A stretch of 64,000 nucleotides of DNA from JAUSIF01 sp963711595 (GCA_963711595.1 CAVQER010000004.1:62001-126000), one strand, 5' to 3'. Shown: positions 38,310-47,529, counted from the first letter of the stretch. The notes: generated by a model not told the origin, from the sequence alone. A program made the numbers and translations.

Positions 38310-38963
38310 CTAACGCGCGATGAAGCTGACGATCGCGCCGACGACCTGCCCGTCAGCGCCCATGAATCCGTGCGCAGAGTTCGGTCCGCATGGGTCTTTG
38401 CCGCCGCCGCTTCCACCGATCCACACTACGCTCGCCCGTCCGCCCGACCATTTCACGAACGGTTCGACCGCGGCAACCGGAGTGAGCTCGCATGCGTCGT
38501 TGCGGTTGTGAAGCACGAGTGTGCGCGGCATTACAGAAGGGGTCTTCAACGCATCCTGTGCAGGTAGCTTGCCGGGTGCCATCAGCGACCCGGAAATGAG
38601 CACGAGCGAGTCCGGCTTCGCTCCGTTGCCGACGCCGCGCGCGGCGAAGCTCACGCCCGCGCTCATCCCGACCAGTGCGACCGGCTCCTTTACCTTGCGC
38701 ATGTATTGCACCGCTTCTCCGAGGACGGTGCCGTGCGGGACGGTGAGCGTCGCGATCCCCTGGGCGTTCAATGCAGCGCGATTTCGCAAGAGCGGGTCCG
38801 ACGGATCGATTCCGCCCTTGCCCGGAACAAGGATCGCGCTTGCCCGCGCATTTGCGGGCTTGTGCAGAAACGCCTGCTTGCCGCCGACCTGAACGCTCTC
38901 CTGCGTCTGCGCCCGCACTGAACCAACCGCGAGAAGCACCACAACGAGAATTGCCCGTATCAT
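38310..38963 (-). CDS. Secreted alpha/beta-hydrolase-fold protein
   Basis: A 217-residue protein with a signal peptide (MIRAILVVVLLAVGSVRAQ). It shows SAILVPGKGGIDPSDPLL, nucleophile-elbow-like VGMSAGVSFAARG (Ser near 100), LVLHNRNDACELTPV (acid region) and HGFMGADGQ with a possible catalytic His. The order fits a compact alpha/beta hydrolase. Substrate and partners are unknown. It lies 21 bases after accC on the same strand, in an insert between accC and aat. Confidence 0.75.
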   Translation of the reverse strand: MIRAILVVVLLAVGSVRAQTQESVQVGGKQAFLHKPANARASAILVPGKGGIDPSDPLLRNRAALNAQGIATLTVPHGTVLGEAVQYMRKVKEPVALVGMSAGVSFAARGVGNGAKPDSLVLISGSLMAPGKLPAQDALKTPSVMPRTLVLHNRNDACELTPVAAVEPFVKWSGGRASVVWIGGSGGGKDPCGPNSAHGFMGADGQVVGAIVSFIAR

Positions 38964-38984
38964 TGCTGCCTCCTCGGTTGACGC

Positions 38985-40322
38985 TCACTCGGCGAGATAC
39001 CGCTCGAGCCAATGGATATCGTAGTTGCCGTCGATGATGTCGCGATGGCGCACGAGTTGGCGAAAGAGCGGCAACGTGGTCTCGATCCCGTCGACCACGT
39101 ACTCATCGAGCGAGCGCCGCAGCCGGGAGAGGCATTCGTTGCGCGTCTTGCCGTGCACGATCAGCTTGCCGATCAGCGAGTCATAGAACGGCGGAATCGA
39201 ATAGCCCTGGTACACGGCGGAATCGACGCGGACGCCGAGTCCGCCTGGCGGATAGTAGTAGCTGATGCGGCCCGGCGAGGGCACGAAAGTGCGCGGGTTC
39301 TCCGCGTTGACCCGACACTCGATCGCGTGCCCCTCGAAATGGATATCTTCCTGCGCGATCGAGAGCGGATTTCCGGCTGCGATCCGGATCTGCTCGTTCA
39401 CGAGATCGATGTCCGTGACCATCTCGGTCACCGGATGCTCGACCTGCAGGCGCGTGTTCATCTCGATGAAGTAGAACTCGCCGTCCTCGTACAGGAACTC
39501 GACCGTGCCTGCGCCGAGGTACTTGAGCTCGCGCATGGCGGCGGCGACCGTATCGCCGATCTTCTCCCGGTTCGCCGCGTTGAGCGCGGGCGAGGGGCTT
39601 TCCTCCCACACCTTCTGATGCCGCCGCTGCAGCGAGCAGTCGCGCTCGCCTAAATGCACTGCCGCCCCGCGCCCGTCGCCGAGCACCTGAATCTCGATGT
39701 GCCGCGGGTGGGAAAGATATTTTTCCAGGTAGACCGCGTCGTCATTGAATGCCGACTTCGCCTCCGCCCGGGCGGTCGCGAGTGCGATCGGAAGTTCTGC
39801 CGCGTTGCGGGCGACCTTCATGCCGCGCCCGCCGCCGCCCGCCGCCGCCTTGATCAGTATTGGAAAGCCGATTTCCTTTGCGATGCGGGCCGCTTCCGTA
39901 TCCGACGTAACGCCCCCTTCGGAGCCCGGAACGACGGGAATCCCGAGCCGCTTCGCCGTGCGCTTCGCCTCGATCTTGTCGCCCATCATGCGGATGTGTT
40001 GCGGCGACGGACCGATGAATTTTACGCCGTGATCGTTCAGGATCTCAGCGAAGCGCGCGTTCTCGGACAGGAATCCGTAACCCGGATGCACCGCCTCCGC
40101 GCCCGTGATCTCGCACGCGGCAAGGAGCGAAGGAATATTGAGATAGGATTCGCGCGCCGGAGGCGGGCCGATGCACACGCTCTCGTCTGCGAGTTTGACG
40201 TGCATCGCCTCTGCATCGGCGGTCGAATGCACCGCGACCGTCGCGATGCCGAGTTCCTTGCACGCGCGCAATACCCGGAGCGCGATCTCGCCGCGGTTCG
40301 CGATCAGGATCTTGTCGAACAT
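38985..40322 (-). CDS. accC: Acetyl-CoA carboxylase, biotin carboxylase subunit
   Basis: A 445-residue ATP-grasp enzyme that carboxylates biotin on AccB. Visible: N-terminal FDKILIANRGEIALRVLRAC, ATP-binding KAAAGGGGRGMKVARN, catalytic EMNTRLQVEHPVTEMVTD, and the C-terminal domain ending DIHWLERYLAE. Length is standard. accB and aroQ precede it on the same strand with gaps of 13 and 4 bases, forming an operon conserved in alphaproteobacteria. Confidence 0.97.
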   Translation of the reverse strand: MFDKILIANRGEIALRVLRACKELGIATVAVHSTADAEAMHVKLADESVCIGPPPARESYLNIPSLLAACEITGAEAVHPGYGFLSENARFAEILNDHGVKFIGPSPQHIRMMGDKIEAKRTAKRLGIPVVPGSEGGVTSDTEAARIAKEIGFPILIKAAAGGGGRGMKVARNAAELPIALATARAEAKSAFNDDAVYLEKYLSHPRHIEIQVLGDGRGAAVHLGERDCSLQRRHQKVWEESPSPALNAANREKIGDTVAAAMRELKYLGAGTVEFLYEDGEFYFIEMNTRLQVEHPVTEMVTDIDLVNEQIRIAAGNPLSIAQEDIHFEGHAIECRVNAENPRTFVPSPGRISYYYPPGGLGVRVDSAVYQGYSIPPFYDSLIGKLIVHGKTRNECLSRLRRSLDEYVVDGIETTLPLFRQLVRHRDIIDGNYDIHWLERYLAE

Positions 40323-40335
40323 GCGAACGCAATCC

Positions 40336-40776
40336 TCATTCGAGGATCATGAGCGGTTCGCCGAATTCCACCGGCTGGCCGTCTTCGACCAGGATGCGCG
40401 TGACCTTGCCGGCCCGCGGCGCCGGGATCGCGTTCATGGTCTTCATCGCCTCAACGATCAGGATCGTCCGGCCTGCGGTGACTTCACTGCCCTCTTCGAC
40501 GAACGGCTTGGCGCCGGGCTCGGGTGAGAGATACGCCGTGCCGACCATGGGTGAGGTGACGACGCCGGGATGGGATTTTGCATCGCTGGCGACAGGCACG
40601 GCGGCGAGGGCCGGGGCGGGATTCGCGTGTGCCGCCGTCACGACGGTTCCACCACGCGCAACACGCACGCGCTGATCGCCGCGCTGCACCTCGATCTCGG
40701 TAAGATTGTTCGCCTCGAGCAGCTGCGTGAGCTCGGCGATCAATGCGGAGTCGACTTCGATCTTGCGGCGGAACAT
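40336..40776 (-). CDS. accB: Acetyl-CoA carboxylase, biotin carboxyl carrier protein
   Basis: A 146-residue BCCP. The N-terminus opens MFRRKIEVDSALIAELTQLL. An Ala/Pro linker leads to the biotinyl domain with VTSPMVGTAYLSPEPGAKPF and the biotinylated lysine in VEAMKTMNAIPAP near residue 113. It carries carboxybiotin from AccC to the carboxyltransferase. It is immediately followed by accC. Confidence 0.96.
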   Translation of the reverse strand: MFRRKIEVDSALIAELTQLLEANNLTEIEVQRGDQRVRVARGGTVVTAAHANPAPALAAVPVASDAKSHPGVVTSPMVGTAYLSPEPGAKPFVEEGSEVTAGRTILIVEAMKTMNAIPAPRAGKVTRILVEDGQPVEFGEPLMILE

Positions 40777-40780
40777 GAGT

Positions 40781-41230
40781 CTACTTCTTCGCCTTCACGA
40801 GGGATGCGAGGCCGGCAATGGCGAGCGCATAGCCTTCGACCCCGAACCCGCAGATCACGGCGCGGGCCGCTTTTGAGACGCGCGACTTCTGGCGAAATTC
40901 CTCGCGCGCGTGGATATTGGTGATGTGAATCTCGATCGTCGGCAGGTTCACGGCGAGGATCGCGTCGAGGATCGCGACCGATGTCGTCGTATAGCCTGCC
41001 GGATTGATCACGATGCCTGCGGCCTTCTTCGCGCCTGCCTCCTGGATGAAGTCGACGATGTCGCCTTCCTTGTTCGACTGGCGGAATTCGACGCTTAGCC
41101 CGTGTTTCTTGGCGGTATCGCGGCACAGCTTCTCGACGTCGCCCAGCGTCGCACGGCCGTACTTCTCCGGCTCGCGCTTGCCGAGCAAGTTCAGGTTCGG
41201 CCCGTTGATGACGTAGACGAGGCTTGCCAT
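40781..41230 (-). CDS. aroQ: Type II 3-dehydroquinate dehydratase
   Basis: A 149-residue shikimate-pathway enzyme. It opens with NGPNLNLLGKREPEKYG and contains the catalytic Tyr, VEFRQSNKEGDIVDFI, GIVINPAGYTTTSVAI and HITNIHAREEFRQKS with the active His. It forms dodecamers in the family. It heads the aroQ-accB-accC operon. In related genomes the gene upstream is usually a DsbA-like gene; here that gene is 13.7 kb away, beyond the catabolic operon. Confidence 0.96.
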   Translation of the reverse strand: MASLVYVINGPNLNLLGKREPEKYGRATLGDVEKLCRDTAKKHGLSVEFRQSNKEGDIVDFIQEAGAKKAAGIVINPAGYTTTSVAILDAILAVNLPTIEIHITNIHAREEFRQKSRVSKAARAVICGFGVEGYALAIAGLASLVKAKK

Positions 41231-41310
41231 GCCGCCTGCAGGGATTGGTCAGCTGGCCCCCATGGCCCGCCGCGCATTCCTTATAGAAAGGGGAACGCCC
41301 CGGGGGAAGC

Positions 41311-41511
41311 CTATCGGGCTCTTGGCCCTCTTGCGACGTTAACCAGCCGGCCCTTGTCCAGGGTGTCGACGCGAGGGACGCGATCTCATCGTGCTGGTGG
41401 CCGACGTACCGAATTGGAATTCCCGCTTCGGCCGCGAGCCGTTTCAGATAGGCAGCACTTGCGAGGTCAGCGGCTCGTCAAGCATCAGCGCCGTGGCATC
41501 TTGGCCACGGC
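41311..41511 (-). pseudogene. Decayed 3' fragment of a molybdate ABC transporter ATPase (modC-like)
   Basis: Just after livF, the minus strand reads DATALMLDEPLTSQV (Walker B), then in the next frame AYLKRLAAEAGIPIRYVGHQ and DEIASLAS, then in a third DTLDKGRLVNVARGP. The order LDEPL, LP-YL-RL-E-IP-YVSH, DEI-LA is characteristic of ModC. The Walker A half is absent. It is a relic of an older gene at this junction. Confidence 0.6.
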
Positions 41512-41520
41512 ACCCAGGCT

Positions 41521-42225
41521 TCACACGCCGAAATAGACGGCGGTGATTATCTCGTTGCTGAGCATTTCCTGCGCCGGGCCGCTCAAGACGACGCGACCGC
41601 TTTCGAGCAGATAGCCCCGGTGCGACATGGCGAGCGCGCGCGGCACATTCTGTTCGTTGAACAGGATCGCCACCCCATCCTTGTTGAGCCGGGTGATGAT
41701 TCCGCAAATCTCTTCGCTCATTGCGGGAGAGAGGCCCAGTAAGGGCTCGTCGAGCATCAACAACCGTGGCCGCGACATCAAACCCCGCGCTATCGCAACC
41801 ATCTGCTGCTGGCCGCCGCTGAGCACCCGCGCGGGCGTCGCATGACGTTCGGACAGGAACGGGAAGAGCGTCTCCACCCACTCCAGGGTTTCTGCTCGGC
41901 GCTGGCGCGCCTCGGTATTGTAACCCCCGAGAAGCAGATTCTGCCGGACGGTCAGCGACGGAAACAGGCGGTGCCGCTCCAGCACGAGTGAGATGCCGCG
42001 ACGGGCCATGTCGTGCGTGGGGACTTCGGATATGTCCTGGCCCTCGAAGATGATCTTTCCGTCGCGCCGCGGGGCAAGTCCTGTGACAGCGTTGAGTACC
42101 GTGCTCTTGCCCGCGCCGTTTGGTCCGAGCACGCAGACGATTTCACCTGCATTGATCGTCAGGTTCACTTTCCACAGCACCTGGAAGTCGCCGTAAACGA
42201 CATCGACGTCGCGGAGTTCAAGCAT
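41521..42225 (-). CDS. livF: Branched-chain-type ABC transporter ATPase, LivF-like
   Basis: A 234-residue ATPase. Walker A GPNGAGKSTVLN, Q-loop region, signature LSGGQQQMVAIARGL, Walker B LLMLDEPLLGLSPAM and H-loop replaced by FNEQNV as in LivF proteins. It powers a HAAT-family importer together with the LivG-like subunit. Its start overlaps the end of livG by 8 bases. It is last in the leftward catabolic operon. Confidence 0.93.
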   Translation of the reverse strand: MLELRDVDVVYGDFQVLWKVNLTINAGEIVCVLGPNGAGKSTVLNAVTGLAPRRDGKIIFEGQDISEVPTHDMARRGISLVLERHRLFPSLTVRQNLLLGGYNTEARQRRAETLEWVETLFPFLSERHATPARVLSGGQQQMVAIARGLMSRPRLLMLDEPLLGLSPAMSEEICGIITRLNKDGVAILFNEQNVPRALAMSHRGYLLESGRVVLSGPAQEMLSNEIITAVYFGV

Positions 42226-42949
42226 CGCTTACTCCGAGATAGAGCCGCCTCACTTCCGGGTCGGAAGCGACCTCGCCCGGTGAGCCTTCCGCCATTTTTC
42301 GTCCTAGATGCAGGAACATGACGCGATCCGCGAGTTGCATGATCACGCGTATGTTGTGTTCGATGATCAGCAGTGTGATCCCTTCCTTGCGCAGCTTTCC
42401 AACAAGCTCGACCAGTCCGCGCACGTTCGGAAGGTCGACGCCGCCGGTGATCTCGTCGAGCAACAGGAGTTTCGGCTGGGTCGCCATGGCTCGCGCCATT
42501 TCGAGCCTTTTGCGTTGGCCGGTACTGAGTTCATGGGCCAACATTTTGGATTTCTCTTCGAGCCCGACGAGAGCGATGCAGTATTGCGCGCGCTCTCGCG
42601 CTTCCTTGAGCCCGCCGCTTCGCGGCAGCGCCCCGATCATGACGTTTTCCTCCACGGTCATGCGGAGGAACGGTTTCATGATCTGGAAAGTGCGAGCGAT
42701 GCCGAGACGGTTGAGCCGGTCCGGCCGAAGCCCGGTAATGTTCGCACCCTCAAATTCGGTCGATCCGTCATCGGGTCGCTCAAAGCCCGACACCAGATTG
42801 AAGAGCGTGGTCTTGCCGGCGCCGTTCGGTCCGATGACGCCGAAAATTTCGCCGGACATCACCGTAAAAGAGATCGAGCGGTTCGCAGCGACGCCGCCAT
42901 AGGACTTCGTGAGCCCGGAGGCGGTCAGACAGGGCTGGCTCGCTCTCAT
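42218..42949 (-). CDS. livG: Branched-chain-type ABC transporter ATPase, LivG-like
   Basis: A 243-residue ATPase starting at ATG 42949, which overlaps the livM stop (ATGA). Walker A GPNGAGKTTLFNL, the LivG-typical insertion RTFQIMKPFLRMTVEENVMI, signature LSTGQRKRLEMARAMA, Walker B LLLLDEITGGVD and H-loop IIEHNI. The Walker B is followed by ITGG rather than the commoner PAAG. It pairs with LivF on the cytoplasmic side. Confidence 0.93.
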   Translation of the reverse strand: MRASQPCLTASGLTKSYGGVAANRSISFTVMSGEIFGVIGPNGAGKTTLFNLVSGFERPDDGSTEFEGANITGLRPDRLNRLGIARTFQIMKPFLRMTVEENVMIGALPRSGGLKEARERAQYCIALVGLEEKSKMLAHELSTGQRKRLEMARAMATQPKLLLLDEITGGVDLPNVRGLVELVGKLRKEGITLLIIEHNIRVIMQLADRVMFLHLGRKMAEGSPGEVASDPEVRRLYLGVSDA

Positions 42950-43983
42950 CGCATCCGCCGAAAAAGACCGAGCAGTCCGTTCGGCTGGAAGCGTGCGATG
43001 ACCATCACGAGGAGACCGAAGAAGATCAGGTCGACATTGCCGCCGCCGCCGGAGAGATAGTAGGCGATCTGCGACGACAGGCTGGAATTGCCGATCTTCG
43101 GCGCGATCGCTCCGGAGAAATAGATTCGGAGGGTCTCGGTCGCCGGGACGATTATAAACGCACCGAGGACCGGACCCCACAACATCCCGACGCCTCCGAA
43201 GATCGCGATGAAGGCAATCTGCACGCTCAACGCCAGCGACATCGTTGCAGTTGGCTCGATATAGAGAACGTACTGCGCATAGAAGATACCGCACATTGTT
43301 ACGATCGCGGCGCTGATCAGGAGTGCGATGAGCTTATAGCGGGCCACGTCGATGCCGAGGCTCTGCGTGGCGTCCTGATCGTCCCGGATGGCGCGAAGAT
43401 AGTAGCCGAGCGGCATCTGCTGGATGCGCCAGGACACGGTGACGCTGAGCACGAACAGTGCCAGCACCGCATAGTAGTACGGCAGCTTGCTGCCGTGATA
43501 CTGGAGCGCCCACAGCGAGCTCCACAGATCGTCCTTACGACTGAGCGGGTACTCGATGCCGATCGCGGCGCCGAGCGCGTTTGTGTTCGAGACCACGGTA
43601 TAAATCGCGTCGGCGATGAACACGCTTGCAAGCACGAAGTAATGCCCGCGCAGGCGGAATGTCGGTACGCCGATGATCGTCGCGGCCAGGGCAGTGAGCA
43701 GCAGCGCGATCGGCCACGTAAGCCATGGCGAGAGCATATAATTGACGTACAGAAATCCGATCGTATAGGCGCCGATGCCGAAATAGACGCCGTGTCCGAG
43801 CGACACCTGACCCGCATAGCCGCCAAGGATGTTCCAGGCCGACCCCATGGCCCCGAACAGCAGCGTCAGGATCATCGTGTTCTGGAGCGACGGCGTCCTG
43901 AAGACCAACGGATAGATGCACAGCATCGCCAGACCGATCAGCACGATCGGCACCGGAACTCCTTCAATGCGGCGGCTGCGCAT
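42946..43983 (-). CDS. livM: Branched-chain-type ABC transporter permease, LivM-like
   Basis: A 345-residue polytopic inner-membrane protein. It includes AMGSAWNILGGYAGQVSLGH, the conserved LivM core, then RAIRDDQDATQSLGIDVARY (the ATPase contact loop) and IAIFGGVGMLWGPVLGAFII. It forms the translocation pore with LivH. It begins one base after livH ends and overlaps livG by 4 bases. Confidence 0.94.
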   Translation of the reverse strand: MRSRRIEGVPVPIVLIGLAMLCIYPLVFRTPSLQNTMILTLLFGAMGSAWNILGGYAGQVSLGHGVYFGIGAYTIGFLYVNYMLSPWLTWPIALLLTALAATIIGVPTFRLRGHYFVLASVFIADAIYTVVSNTNALGAAIGIEYPLSRKDDLWSSLWALQYHGSKLPYYYAVLALFVLSVTVSWRIQQMPLGYYLRAIRDDQDATQSLGIDVARYKLIALLISAAIVTMCGIFYAQYVLYIEPTATMSLALSVQIAFIAIFGGVGMLWGPVLGAFIIVPATETLRIYFSGAIAPKIGNSSLSSQIAYYLSGGGGNVDLIFFGLLVMVIARFQPNGLLGLFRRMR

Positions 43984-44841
43984 TCACTTGCTTCCCAGGA
44001 TGCCGTAGGGCCGGAAGAAGGCCACCAGTAGGAAGAGCGCATAAGGGAAAATATTCTTGAGGCTTGGGTCGGTCAGGAAGCCGCCATAAACCTGCACGAT
44101 GCCCACGATGATGCCGCCCCAGAACGCCCCCGTGATGTTGCCGAAGCCGCCGATCGCGACGGCGACGAAGGCCGGCAGAACCCAGCGCGCGCCAACCTGC
44201 GGGTAAACGGCAAAATGCGATGCGAGCAGTGCACCCGCGACCGCGACCGCGGCCGCGCTCAAGCCCCAGGCGAGCGCGAACATCCGGTCGGTATTGATGC
44301 CCATCAGCTTGGCGGCCTGATAATCTTCCGCGGTCGCCTGCAATGCCAGTCCGGTTTCGGTGCGGTTCAAGAACCAGAAAAAACCGAGCGCCGCCACGGC
44401 GGCGCCACCCGCCGACACCACTTCGGGCAGCGAGAAGAACAGATCGCCTACCTGAAAGAATCCGGTGATGACGCTGTCGTTCACAGTGCGGATGTTCGCC
44501 TTCCAAAGGAAATTGGCGAACGCTTGCAGGAAGATCAACAAGCCGAAAGTCGCCAAAACCTGCGAGATGAGGCTCTGGCCGACGATATGCTTTGTCAGTA
44601 GCCGATAAACCAGAACCCCGAAGGCGAACAGGACTGCGGCAACAAGGACCAGCGAAAAAATCGGGTCGATGCCGAAAAAATGCCAGAGGAAGAAGCTCAG
44701 AAACATCGCGAGCATCAGAAACTCGCCATGCGCGAAGTTCACGATGTTCATCACGCCGTAAATTAACGACAGTCCCATCGCGACAAGCGCGAACATCAAG
44801 CCGACGATGATCCCGTCGATCATGACCTGGACATAGATCAT
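43984..44841 (-). CDS. livH: Branched-chain-type ABC transporter permease, LivH-like
   Basis: A 285-residue permease with about eight TM helices. Conserved text: GLMFALVAMGLSLIYGVMNI, VNFAHGEFLMLAMF and the C-terminal AFVAVAIGGFGNITGAFWGG. Substrate specificity is set by the binding protein encoded upstream, after a 99-base gap that holds a hairpin. Confidence 0.94.
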   Translation of the reverse strand: MIYVQVMIDGIIVGLMFALVAMGLSLIYGVMNIVNFAHGEFLMLAMFLSFFLWHFFGIDPIFSLVLVAAVLFAFGVLVYRLLTKHIVGQSLISQVLATFGLLIFLQAFANFLWKANIRTVNDSVITGFFQVGDLFFSLPEVVSAGGAAVAALGFFWFLNRTETGLALQATAEDYQAAKLMGINTDRMFALAWGLSAAAVAVAGALLASHFAVYPQVGARWVLPAFVAVAIGGFGNITGAFWGGIIVGIVQVYGGFLTDPSLKNIFPYALFLLVAFFRPYGILGSK

Positions 44842-44884
44842 GCGGTCATGCTCTGGACGTCGGTGTTCATGCGCTGAAAGGAAA

Positions 44885-44916
44885 GGTCAGGGCGCCGTGT
44901 CCATGGCGCCCCGACC
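44885..44916 (-). terminator. Intercistronic hairpin between the binding-protein gene and livH
   Basis: GGTCAGGGCGCC (44885-44896) and GGCGCCCCGACC (44905-44916) pair over 11 of 12 positions with an 8-base loop. On the minus strand a T-rich TTTCCTTTC follows. Such partial terminators after the binding-protein gene commonly raise its expression over the permease genes. Confidence 0.5.
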
Positions 44917-44940
44917 CGTTTCGATTGCAATGCCGGCAGC

Positions 44941-46200
44941 TCAGCGGGCATCCCATGCCGGAATCGGAAACACCGCTTGCCGCTCGGCTACATCGGCCGG
45001 CCATACGGCGAAGTGCTTGCCGTCCTGAATCTGCGTGATCAGACCGTTGGCAAGCTCGTTCCGCCCGCGGGCATCGAACTTGACGCCTTTGTAGGGAACG
45101 ATGGTGTCCGTGCCCGGAATGTTTGTCTCTTTCAACGCGGCGATAATATCGTCGCGCGAAAGCGACTTCGCCCGGTTGAGCGCATCCGCGATCACCATAG
45201 TAGCCGTGAACGCGCGCGCCGGCGCATCCCAGAGCGGGCGGCCAGTGCGCTTCTTATATTCCTCGTTGATTTGCGTTGCCCCGCGCCGCTTTTCGAGCAG
45301 CACTGCGTGGAACTTGGTGTGCGAGAAGGCGAAATTGGCGAGCTTGCCAAGCGCGTTGATGAACTCGGGCGTCGAGAAGCTGGCCCCCATCGCCAAGATG
45401 GCCTTGGGTTGAAGCTGCAGCGCCTGATAGGCCTTCACCGCGATGATCGCATCCGTGTCGAATGAGGCCTGCAGGATGACATCGGGGTTGTCGCGCTTGA
45501 GCTGCAGAACCTCGCTTTTGAGATCCGATACGTTGGTCGGATACGCGACGGTTTTAATGGCGCTGTAGCCGTAGTCCTTGTAGCTGGCAGTCGCTGCCTT
45601 CGCCAGCGACGAGCCCCAGGTGTCATTGACGTGCATGACGGCGATGGAATTGAGCTTTATGGAATGTTTGGTGCCCTGTTCCTTCAGGAAGGTGAAGAAG
45701 TCGCGGGCGATGTCGTCGGCTGTTGGGGTGACGCTAAACAGTGTGCGGAATCCACGCTCGGTCAACGCAGGCAATTCCGAAGTTCCGGTTACGAAGGGCA
45801 CGCCAGCCCGTTCCGCCGCTTGGGTGGCGGTGGCGCAAACCGAACTTTGGAAACATCCCTGCAGGATATGTACCTTTTCCTCGACGATCATGCGCTCCGC
45901 AATGGACGCGCCCCGTTCGGGCAGACCGGCGTGATCCTCGATGATGAGCTTGATCTTAGCGCCGCCCTTGCCGGGCAGGCCTTCGCCCTTGGCGAAGGGA
46001 AAATCGATGTCGTAGTTGTTGTTGATGAGGTCGACGGCGAACTGTACCGCCTCGACGGTTTCTTGACCGGACTTCGCTGCTGCGCCGGACGTCGGCAACA
46101 ATACGCCAAGCCGTATTTCCTGAGGGGCCTGTCCCATTGCGCTGCCGAACGAGACAGTCAAGGCCAGTGCTGAGACTGCAAAGATCTGTTTCATTTTCAT
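44941..46200 (-). CDS. Periplasmic amide/branched-chain-type binding protein
   Basis: A 419-residue type I periplasmic binding protein. A signal peptide (IFAVSALALTVSFGSAMGQA) precedes EIRLGVLLPTSGAAAKSGQE, a family hallmark, then IQGCF-like text, TGTSELPALTERGFRTLFSV and DAPARAFTATMVIADALN. It delivers the substrate to the LivHMGF permease. Its place after HyuB, SDR and DUF3830 genes suggests a cyclic amide, hydantoin-like or related compound rather than leucine; this is inference. Confidence 0.92.
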   Translation of the reverse strand: MKMKQIFAVSALALTVSFGSAMGQAPQEIRLGVLLPTSGAAAKSGQETVEAVQFAVDLINNNYDIDFPFAKGEGLPGKGGAKIKLIIEDHAGLPERGASIAERMIVEEKVHILQGCFQSSVCATATQAAERAGVPFVTGTSELPALTERGFRTLFSVTPTADDIARDFFTFLKEQGTKHSIKLNSIAVMHVNDTWGSSLAKAATASYKDYGYSAIKTVAYPTNVSDLKSEVLQLKRDNPDVILQASFDTDAIIAVKAYQALQLQPKAILAMGASFSTPEFINALGKLANFAFSHTKFHAVLLEKRRGATQINEEYKKRTGRPLWDAPARAFTATMVIADALNRAKSLSRDDIIAALKETNIPGTDTIVPYKGVKFDARGRNELANGLITQIQDGKHFAVWPADVAERQAVFPIPAWDAR

Positions 46201-46260
46201 GGTCGTTATCCTTCTGGATGTCGTCGCATAATTTGGATCGAGCTTGGGCAGGTCGCAGGC

Positions 46261-46701
46261 TTAGTCATTCAGTATGCTGATCGCACAATCCTCGCCGCCT
46301 TCGCGCCATGTGCGCAGTCCGACCTCCTCCAATATGGGCCACTCGCTCTGATCGACGCGGGCGAACAAATTCACGCGTGACTCGCCGCGCCAATCGCGGA
46401 CCGTTTCGGTGCCGTAGAACCATCCGATCGCCTCGAATCCGGTGACGTCGCGGTCCGACCATTCGCAAGCGTAGATGACGTCACCGATACCCGCATTCAG
46501 AACCTGGTTCTCGCGCGGCGGCTTGTTCGGAATGTCGATCTTGGTATGGGTTTCGCGACCGGTCCAACGCGCGTTGTACGCCTTGAGGGTGATCGGCAGC
46601 ACGGACTTGATGGCGTCCCAGGTGCGCGGCGCCTTGTCCACGAATACCGTCGCGGTGAAGCTCTTTCCCCGCTCGAACTTGAACTGCAATTTCGGCATCA
46701 T
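46261..46701 (-). CDS. DUF3830 (cyclophilin-like) protein
   Basis: A 146-residue protein opening PKLQFKFERGKSFTATVFVD, with TWDAIKSVLPITLKAYNARW, GDVIYACEWSDRDVTGFEAI and RVNLFARVDQSEW. This is the DUF3830 family, which has a cyclophilin-like barrel and no known activity. Two ATGs (46701, 46698) are adjacent; the second has better spacing from GAGGAG. DUF3830 genes are typically found with transporters and catabolic hydrolases, as here. Confidence 0.83.
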   Translation of the reverse strand: MMPKLQFKFERGKSFTATVFVDKAPRTWDAIKSVLPITLKAYNARWTGRETHTKIDIPNKPPRENQVLNAGIGDVIYACEWSDRDVTGFEAIGWFYGTETVRDWRGESRVNLFARVDQSEWPILEEVGLRTWREGGEDCAISILND

Positions 46702-46713
46702 GCTCCTCGTTGG

Positions 46714-47457
46714 TTAGCTCATGTACGCGCCGCCGTTCACCGAGAGCGTCTGTCCGGTGATGAATGCGGCCTCGTCGGACGCCAGAAACACCGCGGATCC
46801 GGCAACTTCGTCCGGCTCTCCGAAGCGGGCGAGGGGTGTCAGGCCGATCAGTTTCTGCCGAAGCTCCTGCGGCCAGGCCGCCGTCATGTCGGTTTCGATG
46901 TCGGCCGGCGCGATGCAGTTGACCCGTACACCGCGCGGACCGAAACGGCGCGCGAGCGAACGCGTGATGCCGATCACCGCTGCCTTGGCGGCTCCATATG
47001 CCGGACTGCCGGCAATGCCGCCATGCTGTCCGGCAATGGATGAGAAATTGATGATGCTGCCGCGACCACGCTCGCACATTGCGCGGCCTGCTGCCTGGCT
47101 GAGGAAAAATGTCGCGCGCACGTTGACCGCCTGGACGCGATCCCATTCTTTGGGCGTCAGGTCCCACTCGCTCGCGCCGGTCACGATGCCGGCGTTGTTG
47201 ACCAGAATATCCAGACGTTCGAGATGCCGTAATGCTGCTTGCGCGAGCGTCGCGGCGGCGTCGGGTTGCTCTAGATCGGCCGCGATTCCAATTACGCTGC
47301 CGTCGGACGGCAGATGCGCGCGTGCCTTTTCGACATTCTCCTTGGTTCGGCCAGAAAACACGACCCTCGCTCCTTCCGCGAGGAAGGCACGCACCATGGC
47401 CGCGCCAATTCCGCGCGTGCCGCCAGTAACCAGCGCGGTTTTGTCCTTCAGCCGCAT
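46714..47457 (-). CDS. SDR-family NAD(P)-dependent oxidoreductase
   Basis: A 247-residue classical SDR. TGGTRGIGAAMVRAFLAEGA (cofactor motif), DILVNNAGIVTG, catalytic Ser in IINFSSIAGQHGG, YxxxK in SPAYGAAKAAVIGI, and C-terminal GQTLSVNGGAYMS. It would oxidise or reduce an alcohol/ketone intermediate of the pathway encoded by this operon. It lies 12 bases before DUF3830 and 72 after hyuB. Confidence 0.92.
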   Translation of the reverse strand: MRLKDKTALVTGGTRGIGAAMVRAFLAEGARVVFSGRTKENVEKARAHLPSDGSVIGIAADLEQPDAAATLAQAALRHLERLDILVNNAGIVTGASEWDLTPKEWDRVQAVNVRATFFLSQAAGRAMCERGRGSIINFSSIAGQHGGIAGSPAYGAAKAAVIGITRSLARRFGPRGVRVNCIAPADIETDMTAAWPQELRQKLIGLTPLARFGEPDEVAGSAVFLASDEAAFITGQTLSVNGGAYMS

Positions 47458-47529
47458 TGGTCGTCCCTCCGGAATGGCGAGGTGCGATTTGCCCGCTCGC
47501 CAGCCTTTAATTACCCGCCGCCAGTGATC

